Shown here in pieces: positions 19,862 to 29,760 of a stretch of 39,211 nucleotides of DNA (its first letter is position 1; each line of letters begins with the position of its first letter). The notes below the pieces were generated by a model, which saw only the letters and a program-made list of their open reading frames with translations, had not been told where the DNA came from and made no database searches. The position numbers and the translations under genes are program-made. This stretch comes from Bisporella sp. PMI_857 (Eukaryota; Ascomycota; Leotiomycetes; Helotiales; Helotiaceae), in contig JAJSPD010000166.1 of NCBI GenBank assembly GCA_021307315.1, forward strand, positions 1 through 39,211. Reading direction: 5' to 3'.

Positions 19862-21157
19862 ATGCCTTTTTCCCGGGCTTCTACAGAAAAGAATAGTTCT
19901 GTTCTAGACAAAAACGTAAGCCAGCTAATAATACCAACCCAAATAGACTTCTTATATCTTTCTTATACTTTCCCAGCCTCTAGTTTTAACCAATCAATGT
20001 CTAGTAACCATAAGACACTACAGGCGCGAATTGACCTACAGAAAAAGAAGATTCGGACCCTCGAGCTTGCAGTGCAAAAACGGCAGAAAACTGAGCGACT
20101 TCGCGACCAAGAACAACGTCAGCGCAAACTCGAGCAAAAGCGCCAACGGGATGAACAGTTACGCCAGGCTCGCTTGCGCCAGGCTCGCTTAGCCCAGAAA
20201 GAGCGTAAACAGAAGCTAAAACGTCAACGGGATCAACAGCGTCGTAAAGAAAAGCAAGTCCGGGATAAGTTGGGGATAAAGGCTCTCTTACGCTATAAAG
20301 CAGCTGTTGAAGCGAGAAAAGCCGAGGGCAGCAGGCTAGCGAAGCTTAGAAAAAAGCAGGAGATGGAAGAACGAAAGCTAGTAATGCTTAGTGACTTAAA
20401 GCGAAAGAGAATGCTTGCTTATCAGCAAAACGAACAACGGCGCAGAAACAAGCAGACTCGCGATAAATCGGCTATGCGTGCACGTTTACGCCACGAAGCT
20501 GATACACAAGCTCAAAAAATCCAGCAGCGGCCACCTACACAAAAACGGATCGTTGCCTACGATAGTCCTATCTCGTCTTTCCTTAATCAGAAGTATCAGT
20601 ACATAAAGCAGGCTTCGACTACTTTCCCCGAAAAGATTACTCCATCGATTCAGATGTCGTATATAAAAAGCTACGAGAAAGCCATTTCCGATACAGCGAA
20701 ACGAATACTATATAGACTTTGTGAAAAATTGTTCCAAAAAGATAAAATAATAAATGTCGGTCTTCAAAATAACAGCCTACAATACTTTCTCCGAGCGACA
20801 AACACAGCTCCTGACTGTTGCGCCGTCAAAAACAATATAGTTAGCCTGTGTACTCCCTGTAACTCGGCTATCGCGAAACGGGCCATCCCGCTGCTTTCGG
20901 CTAGTAATTTTGTTAATTGTTTATTCTGTCAAAAGTATCCAGAAGTTTTAAAAAATCTCAATACTGTCGAAAAAGCTTTTATTACACAAGCTTACGTTAT
21001 TAGCATATTCCTGAAACTTACGTCGAGTGCCGAAAAAAGTATAAGTTATAAAAAAAGCCGTGGCTATTCGGTTGCCGTGAAACAGGACTTAAACAGTCTT
21101 TTGAAAATCTTACTAGTTAAAAAATTACGAGATCACACGACAATTACTGTTAGCTAA
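19862..21157 (+). pseudogene. Helitron N-terminal region (coiled coil plus DUF6570-like domain)
   Basis: The first ATG of the long frame is at 19862; a second candidate is at 19997 (MSSNHKTLQARID). About 170 residues of Arg/Lys/Gln-rich heptads follow (KRQRDEQLRQARLRQ), then a region with CTPCNSA and CLFCQKYPEVLKNL, EKAFITQAYVISIFLKL and RGYSVAVKQDLNSLLKIL, the arrangement seen just before the Rep domain in fungal Helitrons. The frame stops with TAA at 21155, but related sequence continues in frame (KAKVLNALL, LCANNPVYKSVAIDY) with further stops. In intact Helitrons this is one protein with the Rep and helicase parts. Confidence 0.82.
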
Positions 21158-21689
21158 AATCGGAAAACTTTTTCTTCGAAAAAAAACCTGGCTCGTTTCT
21201 GCTCCGTTAATAAAGCGAAAGTCCTAAATGCTTTGTTATAACTCTGCGCTAATAATCCCGTCTATAAATCGGTAGCTATCGATTATTCTGTTTTAAACTT
21301 TTAGCCCGATCATTATATTTCTTAAAAGATTAAAAATGCTTTTATTACTTTAAGACTTAAGCTCGGTTCGACAAACTTTCCGGTAGAAAATAAGCAGAAA
21401 AGCTACGCTACATCGTTACAAAGTAAAGCTTTTAAAAACGAGTTGAATGCAAAAATAAAAAACGCTAAGCCTAGCAGCATTCTTAGCCGGTCTTATTTCT
21501 CCGATTTTCATAGTCAAAATCTTTACTTTACTCTTGCTATTTTAGCAAGCCTACAAGCCATTCTTCAAAAGCTAGATTCGAACGACTTAGTCCTAAACGA
21601 AGAATTTACTACCGATGAATATAATAATAAAAAAAAAGATTCAACGATCATTCTCGGCCGCCGCATATATTTTACAAAACGACAAAGGA

Positions 21690-23400
21690 ACTGCCGCCTA
21701 TAAATGCGTTTACTGACCCCGACTATTTTACGGCAGCATTCCCTACTCTGTTTCCGTTTAGCATTAATGGCCATTTAAGCGATGCGAATAAAAACCGGCC
21801 AAAGAAAGTATCTCTTAAAGCCTTTGCTAAATATGCAATACTACACCATTTGTTACTGTAAGTATTCCACAATTCGTGTCATGTTTTTCTAATATTTACA
21901 GCTTTTCTCAACACTATACCTTTATGTTTTATATCTATGATTTAATCCTGATTCGACAAGCGTCTTTTAAGAATTACGTCCAAGTTAAAAACGAGTATTG
22001 AGCTAAAACTACGCAAAAGCTTGCTAAACTATCAGCCGATAACCTGCAACAAGCGGCGGAAAAATTCAAAAAAGAAAAAAAAATCTTAAGTCTTGCTATC
22101 TACAGTCTGATTACTAATATAAGAATTATATCGTTTTTTAATCCAAAATCGTTTAAAAAAAAAATAAAGTTCAAAAACCTGATTTTCGGCAAAATCGGCC
22201 GTTTTGAGCTTCCACTTATTTAGTTCACGCTCAATCCCAAGAATATTAGTAATATCTTCGTAATTAAACTCGCTAGTAAAAAAGTTTCGCTAAATAAGCC
22301 AAGTATTAAGTCCACACTCTTACAACTTACGATCAAGAATCCGAGTCTCGTCGCTCAGTTCTTTCATGTCGTCGTGAATTCGTTTTTCGGCAGCTTTTTT
22401 AAAACGCTTTCTAAAAAACCTAGTATCTTCGGCACCGTTACTTTTCACTTTAAAATAATTGAATCCACTACACGAATAATGCTTCACTTTCATAAATTTG
22501 CTTGGCTCGCAAAAAACTTTAGTGCCGCGAATTTATATAAAAAACTAAAAACCGACTTCGAATTCAAAGACCAAGTTATCGCTTATATCCGTTCAACAGT
22601 AAAAAAAACGGTAAATATAAGTAAAAGCCAGCAATTTCAATCGGAAGTTTCGGGCGTATCGGCTTTTACTATACAAAGAAATATAACCGCGGCCGAATTT
22701 CAAGAAACTTTAAATATTAACTCAAATAACGTAGCAGCGCAAGTGCAAATGCACACTTATAGCAAAACGTATACTAAATACTAAAAAAGCGGCCGAAAAT
22801 CAAGTTTCAAAACAAATCCTGTTTCGATTGTTCAGATTGAAAAAATAACGACCGACGCTAATTACATTTTGCAACGTCCACAAACCCAGAAACAGTCGCT
22901 GCCGCAAATATGCAAGTTTCTTTTCCCAAAACCGCTAGTTCCAGAATCTATAGTTACAGAAAAAGGCTATATACGAATAAAAAAGAATCACTAGTATGTA
23001 AACAAATACAATCCCGTCATTGCGTTTGCGATAAAATGCAACCACGACATCAGCTTCACTCCGTCGTTTTTCAAAGTGCTCGCTGCCGTTTATTACATAA
23101 CAAACTATACGACTAAAGCTTAGATTAACTAAAGTCAGCTTGTACTAGCTGCCGCGGTTTTAAAAAAAGCCTAAAAAACGGCCGAAGCAGCGGCCGCTAA
23201 AAATGCTGACTTGCCTGCTCCAAAGCCGCTTAATATGTCGAAATTCGCTCTGAAAGCCTATAATCGCTTTACGAAAAATGTAAAAGTTGGCGCTTCGGCC
23301 GTAGCTCACTTTCTGCTTAGCCACCCGTCGGGCTATATTCCAAAAAGCAACAAATCGGTCACGATCAATTTTTACTAAGTTAAAATACACTTCCGCAAAG
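21690..23400 (+). pseudogene. Helitron Rep (rolling-circle nuclease) domain, degraded
   Basis: AAFPTLFPFSINGHL (near 21740) starts the Helitron_like_N region. The longest open piece, 22374-22784, contains MLHFHKFAWLAKN, with the metal-binding HxH at 22485-22493. The paired catalytic tyrosines sit in VYYITNYTTKA (TAC at 23094-23096 and TAT at 23106-23108, three residues apart). Stops replace expected residues, for example TAG for Trp before FTLNPK (near 22220) and TGA in the Trp position of NEY*AKT (near 21998). The nuclease signature residues survive although the frame does not. Confidence 0.85.
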
Positions 23401-24230
23401 TTCTAAACAGTTTATTATTAAGCGAATCTAGCTTTAAAGAAATATCAAAAACCGCAAATCAGTATACCAACTTTAATAGTCGTATTCGCCGCCCGTTTAT
23501 TTACGAAAACTACGAACATCGAAGCACTAAATTAGCTTATTTATACTTTTATAAATATGCCTCCCAAATCTTCGTACAAACGTTGAAAAGCGCCAAAAAT
23601 CGAACTTACTGTTTTCTTTTCGATTCTACTTACTTTTTACATGCAACCTATATTCGAGTTTCGGTCGGTTCGCTAAAGTCGTTAAAGACCCCCTTTTTGT
23701 GTAGCAGTTTTACTTTTATAACGAAGCGAGATAATAATGTTTTAAATACCACTTTATAAACACAAAACGAAATTCATGAAATTCTACTCGGTCTATTCTA
23801 CTTATAAAATAGCTTTCGCGGTCTCCGAGGCAACTACATTGTATTACTCCGTACTGCACAATACAAAAACACTTGGCTATAAAACTTCGTTGCCCCTTTT
23901 CTCCTTCCGTATCTAGTCTAGCTATCCGAGAACGTTATACTCTTTCGGCAGAACAAAAAAGCAGCTGACCGGGACAAAAAAAAGCGTAAAATAAAGTTTA
24001 ATAACTATCTCGAAACTATAAACCATAATATCTATAACGATAACGAAGAAGCTAATGTAAACTTCTACTTTGCGACGCTTCAACCAACCGAAAACAACCT
24101 GCTTCAAACTGCGTTAGCGTTCCTTGGTATTACTACTAGTAGCCTTTCGTCGTTGCGATTTTCCCGGAACCCTCGATTGCATAGCACTCAGTTTGCCTTT
24201 AGCTCTCTAGTCAAAACATAAGTCAGAAAG

Positions 24231-26052
24231 TTGAAAGCCTTTAAAAACCAAAATAAATTAAGTTTTGACGACAATATCGATGTCGAAACTAACATCTCCG
24301 AAGTTGAGAAAATTGACCCAGAAACTGCTTTGGTTCCAGTCTTTGCTTACAGCAAAAAATCCATGGCTTCTATACAATATCTACAAGCTTCGTTTCAAAC
24401 TGATCCGTCCCTCGAGAATTTGCTTGCTTTGATCACTGGCCAATACTCTTTAAACCAAAAGCAAAAAATAGTTATTAAAACTTTCTTTCTTCGCATTTTG
24501 CACCCCGTTCGGATTAATTCTGTTCGTGACCAGTTCTTGCTTTATTTTAGCGGTGTCGGTAGCGTTAGCAAAACCCACCTAATTAAAGCTTTTATGTTTA
24601 GTTTATCGATAATGCGAAAACATAATAACGTTCTCCTCACCGCTTCGACTGGAACTGCTGCTGCGAATGTCAGCAGCGCTACTTACTATTCCGCTCTTGG
24701 TTTTAGGAACAATAAGAACCAACCGGTACGTCAAACGACGAAGTCGAAACTTTCTTATAAAAAAATCCTGATTCTAGACGAAATTAGTATAGTTAGTCTA
24801 AAAAACCTAGTCCGGATTAACGAGCGGTGTAATGCTATTTAGGACTTGAATCGAGCGTCCGATACGGTTTTAAGTGGCCTACTTATCGTTATATTCCTAA
24901 AAGATTTCAACCAGTTTAGGCCGGTCCGCGGTCACGCTATATAGAGCCAGACGAGCAAAAATATTGCTATCTTGCTGTTAAGGAAATCTATTTAAAGTCA
25001 ATTTAATCAGGTAGTATTCCTGACGAAACAGATGCGTCAAGCCGAAAATGTCGCATTTTAGGATTTACTCCAGAAAGCACGCTCCGCTACTTTGACGAAG
25101 AACGATATCGCTACTTTGAATTCGTATACGATTAAAAACAGAATTGCGAATAGAAAGACGCTACTAGAATAGGCCATTATACGACTCAATCGTGTACGTG
25201 AAAAAACTAACTTAATACATTTCCAAACGTTTGCCAAAAAACGAAGTCAGAAAATCTATTTCTTTCTCGCCAGATACGATGCACTTACAGGAACGATTTT
25301 GGATCTTTTTACGCTGCTTAAAATAATATACCAGATCGGTGAGCAAAAATACTTCAAAAGTCCAGGCTTTTTTGCTTTTACAAAAAGTATGCTTGTTATG
25401 CTTCAACAAAATACGAATACGTATGCCGGGCTTGTCAATAGTATAAAAAAGACTGTCGAAGAAGTAATATTAGATACAGACGTGCGAAGTACATAAGCAG
25501 TAATCGTTTTTGCAGATTTAATTTGCTAACAAAGACATAATAACGGCGATAAGCTCGTGGATCGAACTTGATAATCAGTTCGTTCTGTGTACAGTTCTTC
25601 CGCTATGCGTCTTCGTTCGACCGGCACATAACCATGACTTATTATTCTTTGATATTTCCGACGGTCTGGTTCTTGTTTTCCCGGTACAGATAAAAAAGCA
25701 AATTCCGAGCATACTCGGCCTGACGTTTTACCGACATTAAGTCCCGTTGACGCTTAGATTTTTCTTCACCGATTATAAGAGCTAAAGTAGTACGTTCATC
25801 AGCCTCATTTTAAATCTTCTTTTTAGTAAGCAACGCGGCGTCGACCAGCATAGTAAATGGACCTCGATCAACGTTCAGCTTGGCAAAGTCAAATCATTAT
25901 CGGGAGTCTAGTTGCGAGAACCGATTACACTTAAAAATGTTTTATTTGCCTCTCACCCAGATCTCCAGATTGAGCTAGCCGACTTGAGGCTCTAGAACAA
26001 CGGACGATTAGTCTGTGGAAAATCTCACCTGATTTTTGATATGAACTTATAG
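24231..26052 (+). pseudogene. Helitron PIF1-family helicase domain, degraded
   Basis: LNQKQKIVIKTFF is followed by the Walker A region FSGVGSVSKTHL (near 24550), where the usual Gly-Thr-Gly is Ser-Val-Ser, then TASTGTAAAN (motif Ia) and ILILDEISIVS (Walker B). A TAG at 24840-24842 replaces an expected Trp. Downstream pieces continue the helicase: FLKDFNQFRPV, FLTKQMRQAENV, and near the end FTDYKS*SSTFISLI and DQHSKWTSINVQLGKVKSLSGV*LREPI, where TAA and TAG replace Gln and Trp. The C-terminal remains end at 26052. Inactive. Confidence 0.85.
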
Positions 26053-26277
26053 AACGACTCTCTTAACTCTAAGTATTACTTTTCGCTTTATTCTACGTAT
26101 TATATTTGCCTCATATTTAGAGTTGCTTTTACAGAAATATAGTACATTGCTTTTCTTTACCTTTTAAGCAATTGCTGCGAAGTTTCTGATACTTTTACGG
26201 CTACGTCCATTTAACGCTGTACTATCGCCTCCTGTTTCATATATTGCTTTTTCAATGTCTTTACTTCTGCTACGTAG

Positions 26278-26564
26278 TGTCACGGCCCTGACTTCTTAGA
26301 CGGAGCTCAGCACCGGACACCCCAGAGCTCGGACAGAGCTCAGCGCCGGACACCCCAGAGCTCGGACGGAGCTCAGCACCGGACATCCTAAAGCTCGCTT
26401 ATACTGGCCTCCGGCCAGCTTCCTGTATATAGAGCGCTGCTTTCCTTCCCTTCTTCTGTCTGTAGCTTGTTCTCTTAGTTATAGCAATTGATAGTTGTTC
26501 ACACCTTTGAGTCCTTCCACCTGGATCTACGGATCGAGATCCCTGTTCAGCTTGAGTTGTTACA
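26278..26564 (+). mobile_element. Solo LTR, 287 bp, 5-bp duplication CGTAG
   Basis: It begins TGTCACGGCCC and ends GAGTTGTTACA. The 5-mer CGTAG flanks both sides (26273-26277, 26565-26569). A TATATAGAG box near 26435 and a pyrimidine-rich stretch after it give plus orientation. The U3 part contains three copies of a 33-bp unit. Confidence 0.88.
26299..26397 (+). repeat. Three tandem 33-bp units in the LTR U3
   Basis: Units at 26299-26331, 26332-26364 and 26365-26397 share GAGCTCAGC and CGGACA with a few substitutions. They lie upstream of the TATA box, the usual place for LTR enhancer repeats. Confidence 0.9.
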
Positions 26565-26569
26565 CGTAG

Positions 26570-27438
26570 CCTTTTATTTCTTACACATGTCTTACTTTTT
26601 TACTGTTTTTCGGTTATGTCTTTTCCTAACATTTAATTATATACCAGCTATTTCTTTTATAATCTTGCAGTTCACCTTTTCACATTATCCCAATGGCTAT
26701 TTCTAGTGATTTTCGTCACGTGTTCGCCGAGGCTGACGCTGTTGTCTGTGCGCCATTCCTGGACATCCACCTTACACTTACAAAACTGCTTATTCTAACG
26801 CTTCTTGATTAAATCCATTACTCTGATCAATTTCGAAGGCTTCGTGTGAGCCGCAGGCTAGCACCCATGTTTATGTTTTCTCGCGGCGGATTTAATTGTC
26901 AGGCGCCAGGATGTCACGTGTTGAGGGGCAATGAAGGGGGCTCGCACTGGTGCTTAAAGCTGTACCATTACGGCCTGCCGTACCGTATTATACCGTACCG
27001 TACCGTAATTTACGCCGTGGTATTTTTACGGCCACACTACTGGCTACACTGATTCTATGCTATTCTCGGTATGAACATATGAAATAAGCCATCGAAACGC
27101 TGCATGGTGGGTTATATTCAAATTCTACTGTAAAGCTATCTGAACAAGACTCTCTTTATAGACGTGACATTCTTGTAACGGCCAAGAGATAATTGTTTAT
27201 CCTGTTCGAGGTAGTGAAACTATCATGAACATTAATCACTCTGGGACAACCACGTTGGATTTGTTGCCTACCTGCAGTGGAGCTGATATGCCCGCCATGG
27301 ACTCCAAAGCAACCTGCATCCGGCCGAGACATTATACATGTGGAAATTGTTACACGAATGCCATTGCCTGTATGAACCATGATTTGTGTTTATTTCATGA
27401 GCAATTAGTCGTGCGGGCGGGAACGAAATTTCGTTGAC
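26570..27438. other. Interval with small unrecognised ORFs and a TACCG-rich cluster
   Basis: An ATG at 26693 opens a 39-codon frame (MAISSDFRHVFAEADAVVC) after a pyrimidine tract and TTGCAG, with no further support. A short Cys-rich frame at 27225-27437 and its minus-strand counterpart at 27156-27380 are unrecognised. Between 26968 and 27010 the words CCGTA and TACCG repeat several times and can fold with each other. Confidence 0.35.
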
Positions 27439-27768
27439 TTACTGGCTATCCATGACTGTCAGCGATGCAAAATATGGAAGGTTGCTCATTAAGGTCAAAG
27501 TATGTGGGTGCTTATCTCCAAGCGTCTTTTTCATTGTTTCGAGTACCTTTTCGAAAAGCTCAACCGCCTCTTGCAATTGTCCGGCCTCTGCATATACCCG
27601 AGCAAATTTCATAGCCATCTTGTTAATGGTTTCATTCAGGAGATTGAGATATCTTAAGCAGCATGGAAGATGTGATATCAACGATCTCCTATATATAAAG
27701 TCGGGGGTCTTATATCCAAAAGATATGGAATTCGCTAATATTAGCCCCGTTAAGGCTGCTGTCCTCAT
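27439..27768 (-). pseudogene. Fragment of a TPR (kinesin-light-chain-like) repeat protein
   Basis: The minus-strand frame contains one clear TPR unit of the type found at the C-terminus of fungal NB-ARC/NACHT-TPR proteins: MAMKFARVYAEAGQLQEAVE, then FEKVLETMKKTLGDKHPHTL and TLMSNL. After NL the repeat pattern is lost and the frame ends, and no NB-ARC or NACHT domain is found upstream. It is therefore a remnant of a larger gene of the fungal NLR-like type, or of a stand-alone TPR gene. Confidence 0.7.
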
Positions 27769-27769
27769 T

Positions 27770-28083
27770 TGTTCTTTTCTATTTCATATATCGGACTCTT
27801 AACAAGCTTTATTTCCACATGCTTTTAACCCTTAGTGACTTTTTAACCCAGCTTACTAGCCTTGGCAAGATACTTAGTATATTGCCAATATGATATGAGA
27901 TCAAATTTTCATACTAATACTAGCGCCTACAAGAAATCTTATACTACTACTGGCGTAGTATCAAAAAGTCGATCTCATATGACTCGAGACTCGATGTCAC
28001 TAAATATCACGGTACTAGTGCTCACACTGTAGCTTACGGCTCTCACAAAGCCTTCGCACTACTATTAGAAGAAAATTAGAAAG
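27770..28083. other. Non-coding interval with an imperfect palindrome
   Basis: ATATGAGATC near 27892 pairs with GATCTCATATG near 27982, with partial complementarity continuing inward for about 35 bp on each side. No gene seen. Confidence 0.4.
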
Positions 28084-28088
28084 GTTTC

Positions 28089-28259
28089 TGTTGGGATACC
28101 TATCACCGTGCAAAAGGCGTAGTAGCTATTGGCTACGCTCGCGCGGTGGTGATATTGGTTCCTTGTTGTATTAGGCTTTAAGTTACGGCCTATTGCCAGG
28201 TGGGTGTAGGTGATGGAAGAACCATGGATCACGTGAATCTATCTACATGCGTACTAATA
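28089..28259. mobile_element. Solo LTR, 171 bp, copy 2 of the family at 18506
   Basis: It starts TGTTGGGATACC and ends CGTACTAATA, a decayed form of the other copy's CATTCCAACA. Identical 5-mers GTTTC flank it (28084-28088, 28260-28264). Shared internal words with copy 1 are AAAAGGCGTAGTAGCT and ACGGCCTATTGCCAGGT. Confidence 0.85.
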
Positions 28260-28662
28260 GTTTCGTTTTCCACTAAAAAAGCCACAATCCTATAAAATCA
28301 AAATACTGAGTATAACAGCCTTAGATACAAGGCTGCTGCAGCAAAAGTAAAGAACAAGAGTGTTCACTATCACCAGAGTTACTAACCTAGAGTGTTAATT
28401 AAAGAAGTATGTCAAAGCGGACTTTGTAAGTGTATTGGAATACAGGCTGTCTGTATGTAGGTCTCAAATACAGAGGCACATCACGGCCGTGACACTATTC
28501 CCCACACTGAGAAGTTGTATGGTATTGACCAGCTGTAGTGTACTGAGAGAATTCAAATGGTAGATCTAGCGAACTCCAATGGCATCATGAAAGTAGATCA
28601 CAACATCCCAGCCTCGGACATTCTCTCAGCTCAACCATTATCCACCCCGAGGATCTACTTGC

Positions 28663-29466
28663 TCATCTGCTGTCTCTACTCCCCAGCTGACCTTCAGGAA
28701 GCGTAGATGTTCTCGGTGTGACACCTCCGCTATTCTCTCGGCTATCGTCTTCATCGCAATCAGTGACATGGCTGATGCCGAGGGCGGCATTGAGGTTTAA
28801 ATTGTAGTTGGTATTATTGCCACTGCAAAAGTTTGGATTGACGGATGGTGAGACGTAATTCTGATATTGAGCAACGTCGGGGGTTAGGTTGGGGCTGAGT
28901 CAACTTTAGCCGCGCCAATAACTAGTGCTTGATAAATATGTACTAACTTGGAAGCCATCAAAGAGGAGTCTAGCACCGAGTTTGCATACAGATACAAACT
29001 GTGGTCCCACCCCTGATCTCTAGCCATGTTGTCTCCGTCGAAGGCATGTGCGTTGCCCACCGTCTGATTACCAGTCCATTCGTTAGTCACTGGCCGAGTA
29101 ATGGCCGGACTTTGTACTTGGATTGCAGGCAGACACTGTGTTTGTCCATTGCGGCCCCTGCTGGACTCGGTGGGAGATCCTGTTAGATTTGACAGCGAAT
29201 TCCAGTGATTTGGCTCTTGGCGTTGCCATTTCTTGATAGCATAGCGTAGTTGTCCGTCTCTGTTAAATCAATGTATCAGCCTTGAGTTGAGGAGATGGCT
29301 AGTGACGGCAGAGGTGGTAGACATACGTGATCCAGGGTTCTTGGTACTGGCACAACCATTGGTGTATTTGACTGACATTGTTTCTCAAATTATAAAGACG
29401 GTAGTGTATCTCCTGCTTCCTGCTATTCAGGTAAGCCTCATAGGAGAATGGTGTGGATGATGCCAT
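28663..29466 (-). CDS. Three-exon gene, 227 aa, possible Clr5-like N-terminal region
   Basis: Not visible as one frame. ATG at 29466 sits in a good context (CACCATGG). Exon 1 is 29466-29327, intron 1 is 29326-29260 (67 nt, GTATGT..AACAG), exon 2 is 29259-28948, intron 2 is 28947-28895 (53 nt, GTTAGT..CTCAG) and exon 3 is 28894-28663 ending TGA. The exons sum to 684 nt, exactly 228 codons, and reading stays open across both joins. The N-terminus (YLNSRKQEIHYRLYNLRNNV, then WLCQYQEPW and ITDGQLRYAIKKWQRQ) resembles the Clr5 domain found at the N-terminus of fungal regulators, but I hold that only as a possibility. The rest is Asn/Ser/Thr-rich and low in complexity, with no zinc finger. No RIP-like stops. 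Expression is unproven. Confidence 0.6.
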
Positions 29467-29752
29467 GGTGTTTGACTTTATCTGACGGGAAGAAAGACAG
29501 AGCAGAGGAAGACATATAAAGAGAATTTGAAAAATGTATTGCCAGAGCGCTATGCTAATGCATTGAAATTTCTAGCTATCATTGTGCCAATCGTTAGCTT
29601 TAACGGCGCTTCCTTTACTTGGGTTTCTTGCGAGTCGTGATAGAATAAGCATGCCTCCCGCTCCCCCCAGTAGAAATCATCACATCCGCAACATGATCCT
29701 TGCACCGCCAAGACCGTGACAATCATCCATGCATCCACTTCAGATGTCAAGG
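29467..29752. other. Upstream flank of the three-exon gene
   Basis: Presumed promoter and 5' UTR of the gene at 28663-29466. The minus-strand frame 29550-29774 is not supported. Confidence 0.4.
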
Positions 29753-29760
29753 AAATCAGA

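Larger units (their letters stand above)
19700..26277 (+). mobile_element. Decayed Helitron (Rep/helicase type); termini unresolved
   Basis: About 6.5 kb of AT-rich plus-strand sequence carries in order the three parts of a fungal RepHel protein: a Lys/Arg-rich coiled coil and DUF6570-like region, a Rep domain with HxH and Y2 motifs, and a PIF1-family helicase. Stops and frameshifts are scattered throughout. I could not locate the 5' TC end or a 3' hairpin with CTRR, so the borders given are approximate. A solo LTR is inserted immediately downstream of the coding remains. Confidence 0.85.

Noticed and set aside
19700..26277. An exact Helitron 5' TC and 3' CTRR end
   Set aside because: Several candidate words exist, but none has a convincing hairpin or a second copy in the window for comparison.
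26299..26397. Direct repeats as a CRISPR-like array
   Set aside because: The units are contiguous without spacers and lie inside an LTR in a fungal genome.
26693..26812. 39-codon frame after an LTR as a retroelement gag start
   Set aside because: The LTR is solo with matching duplications on both sides and no primer-binding site or polyprotein follows.
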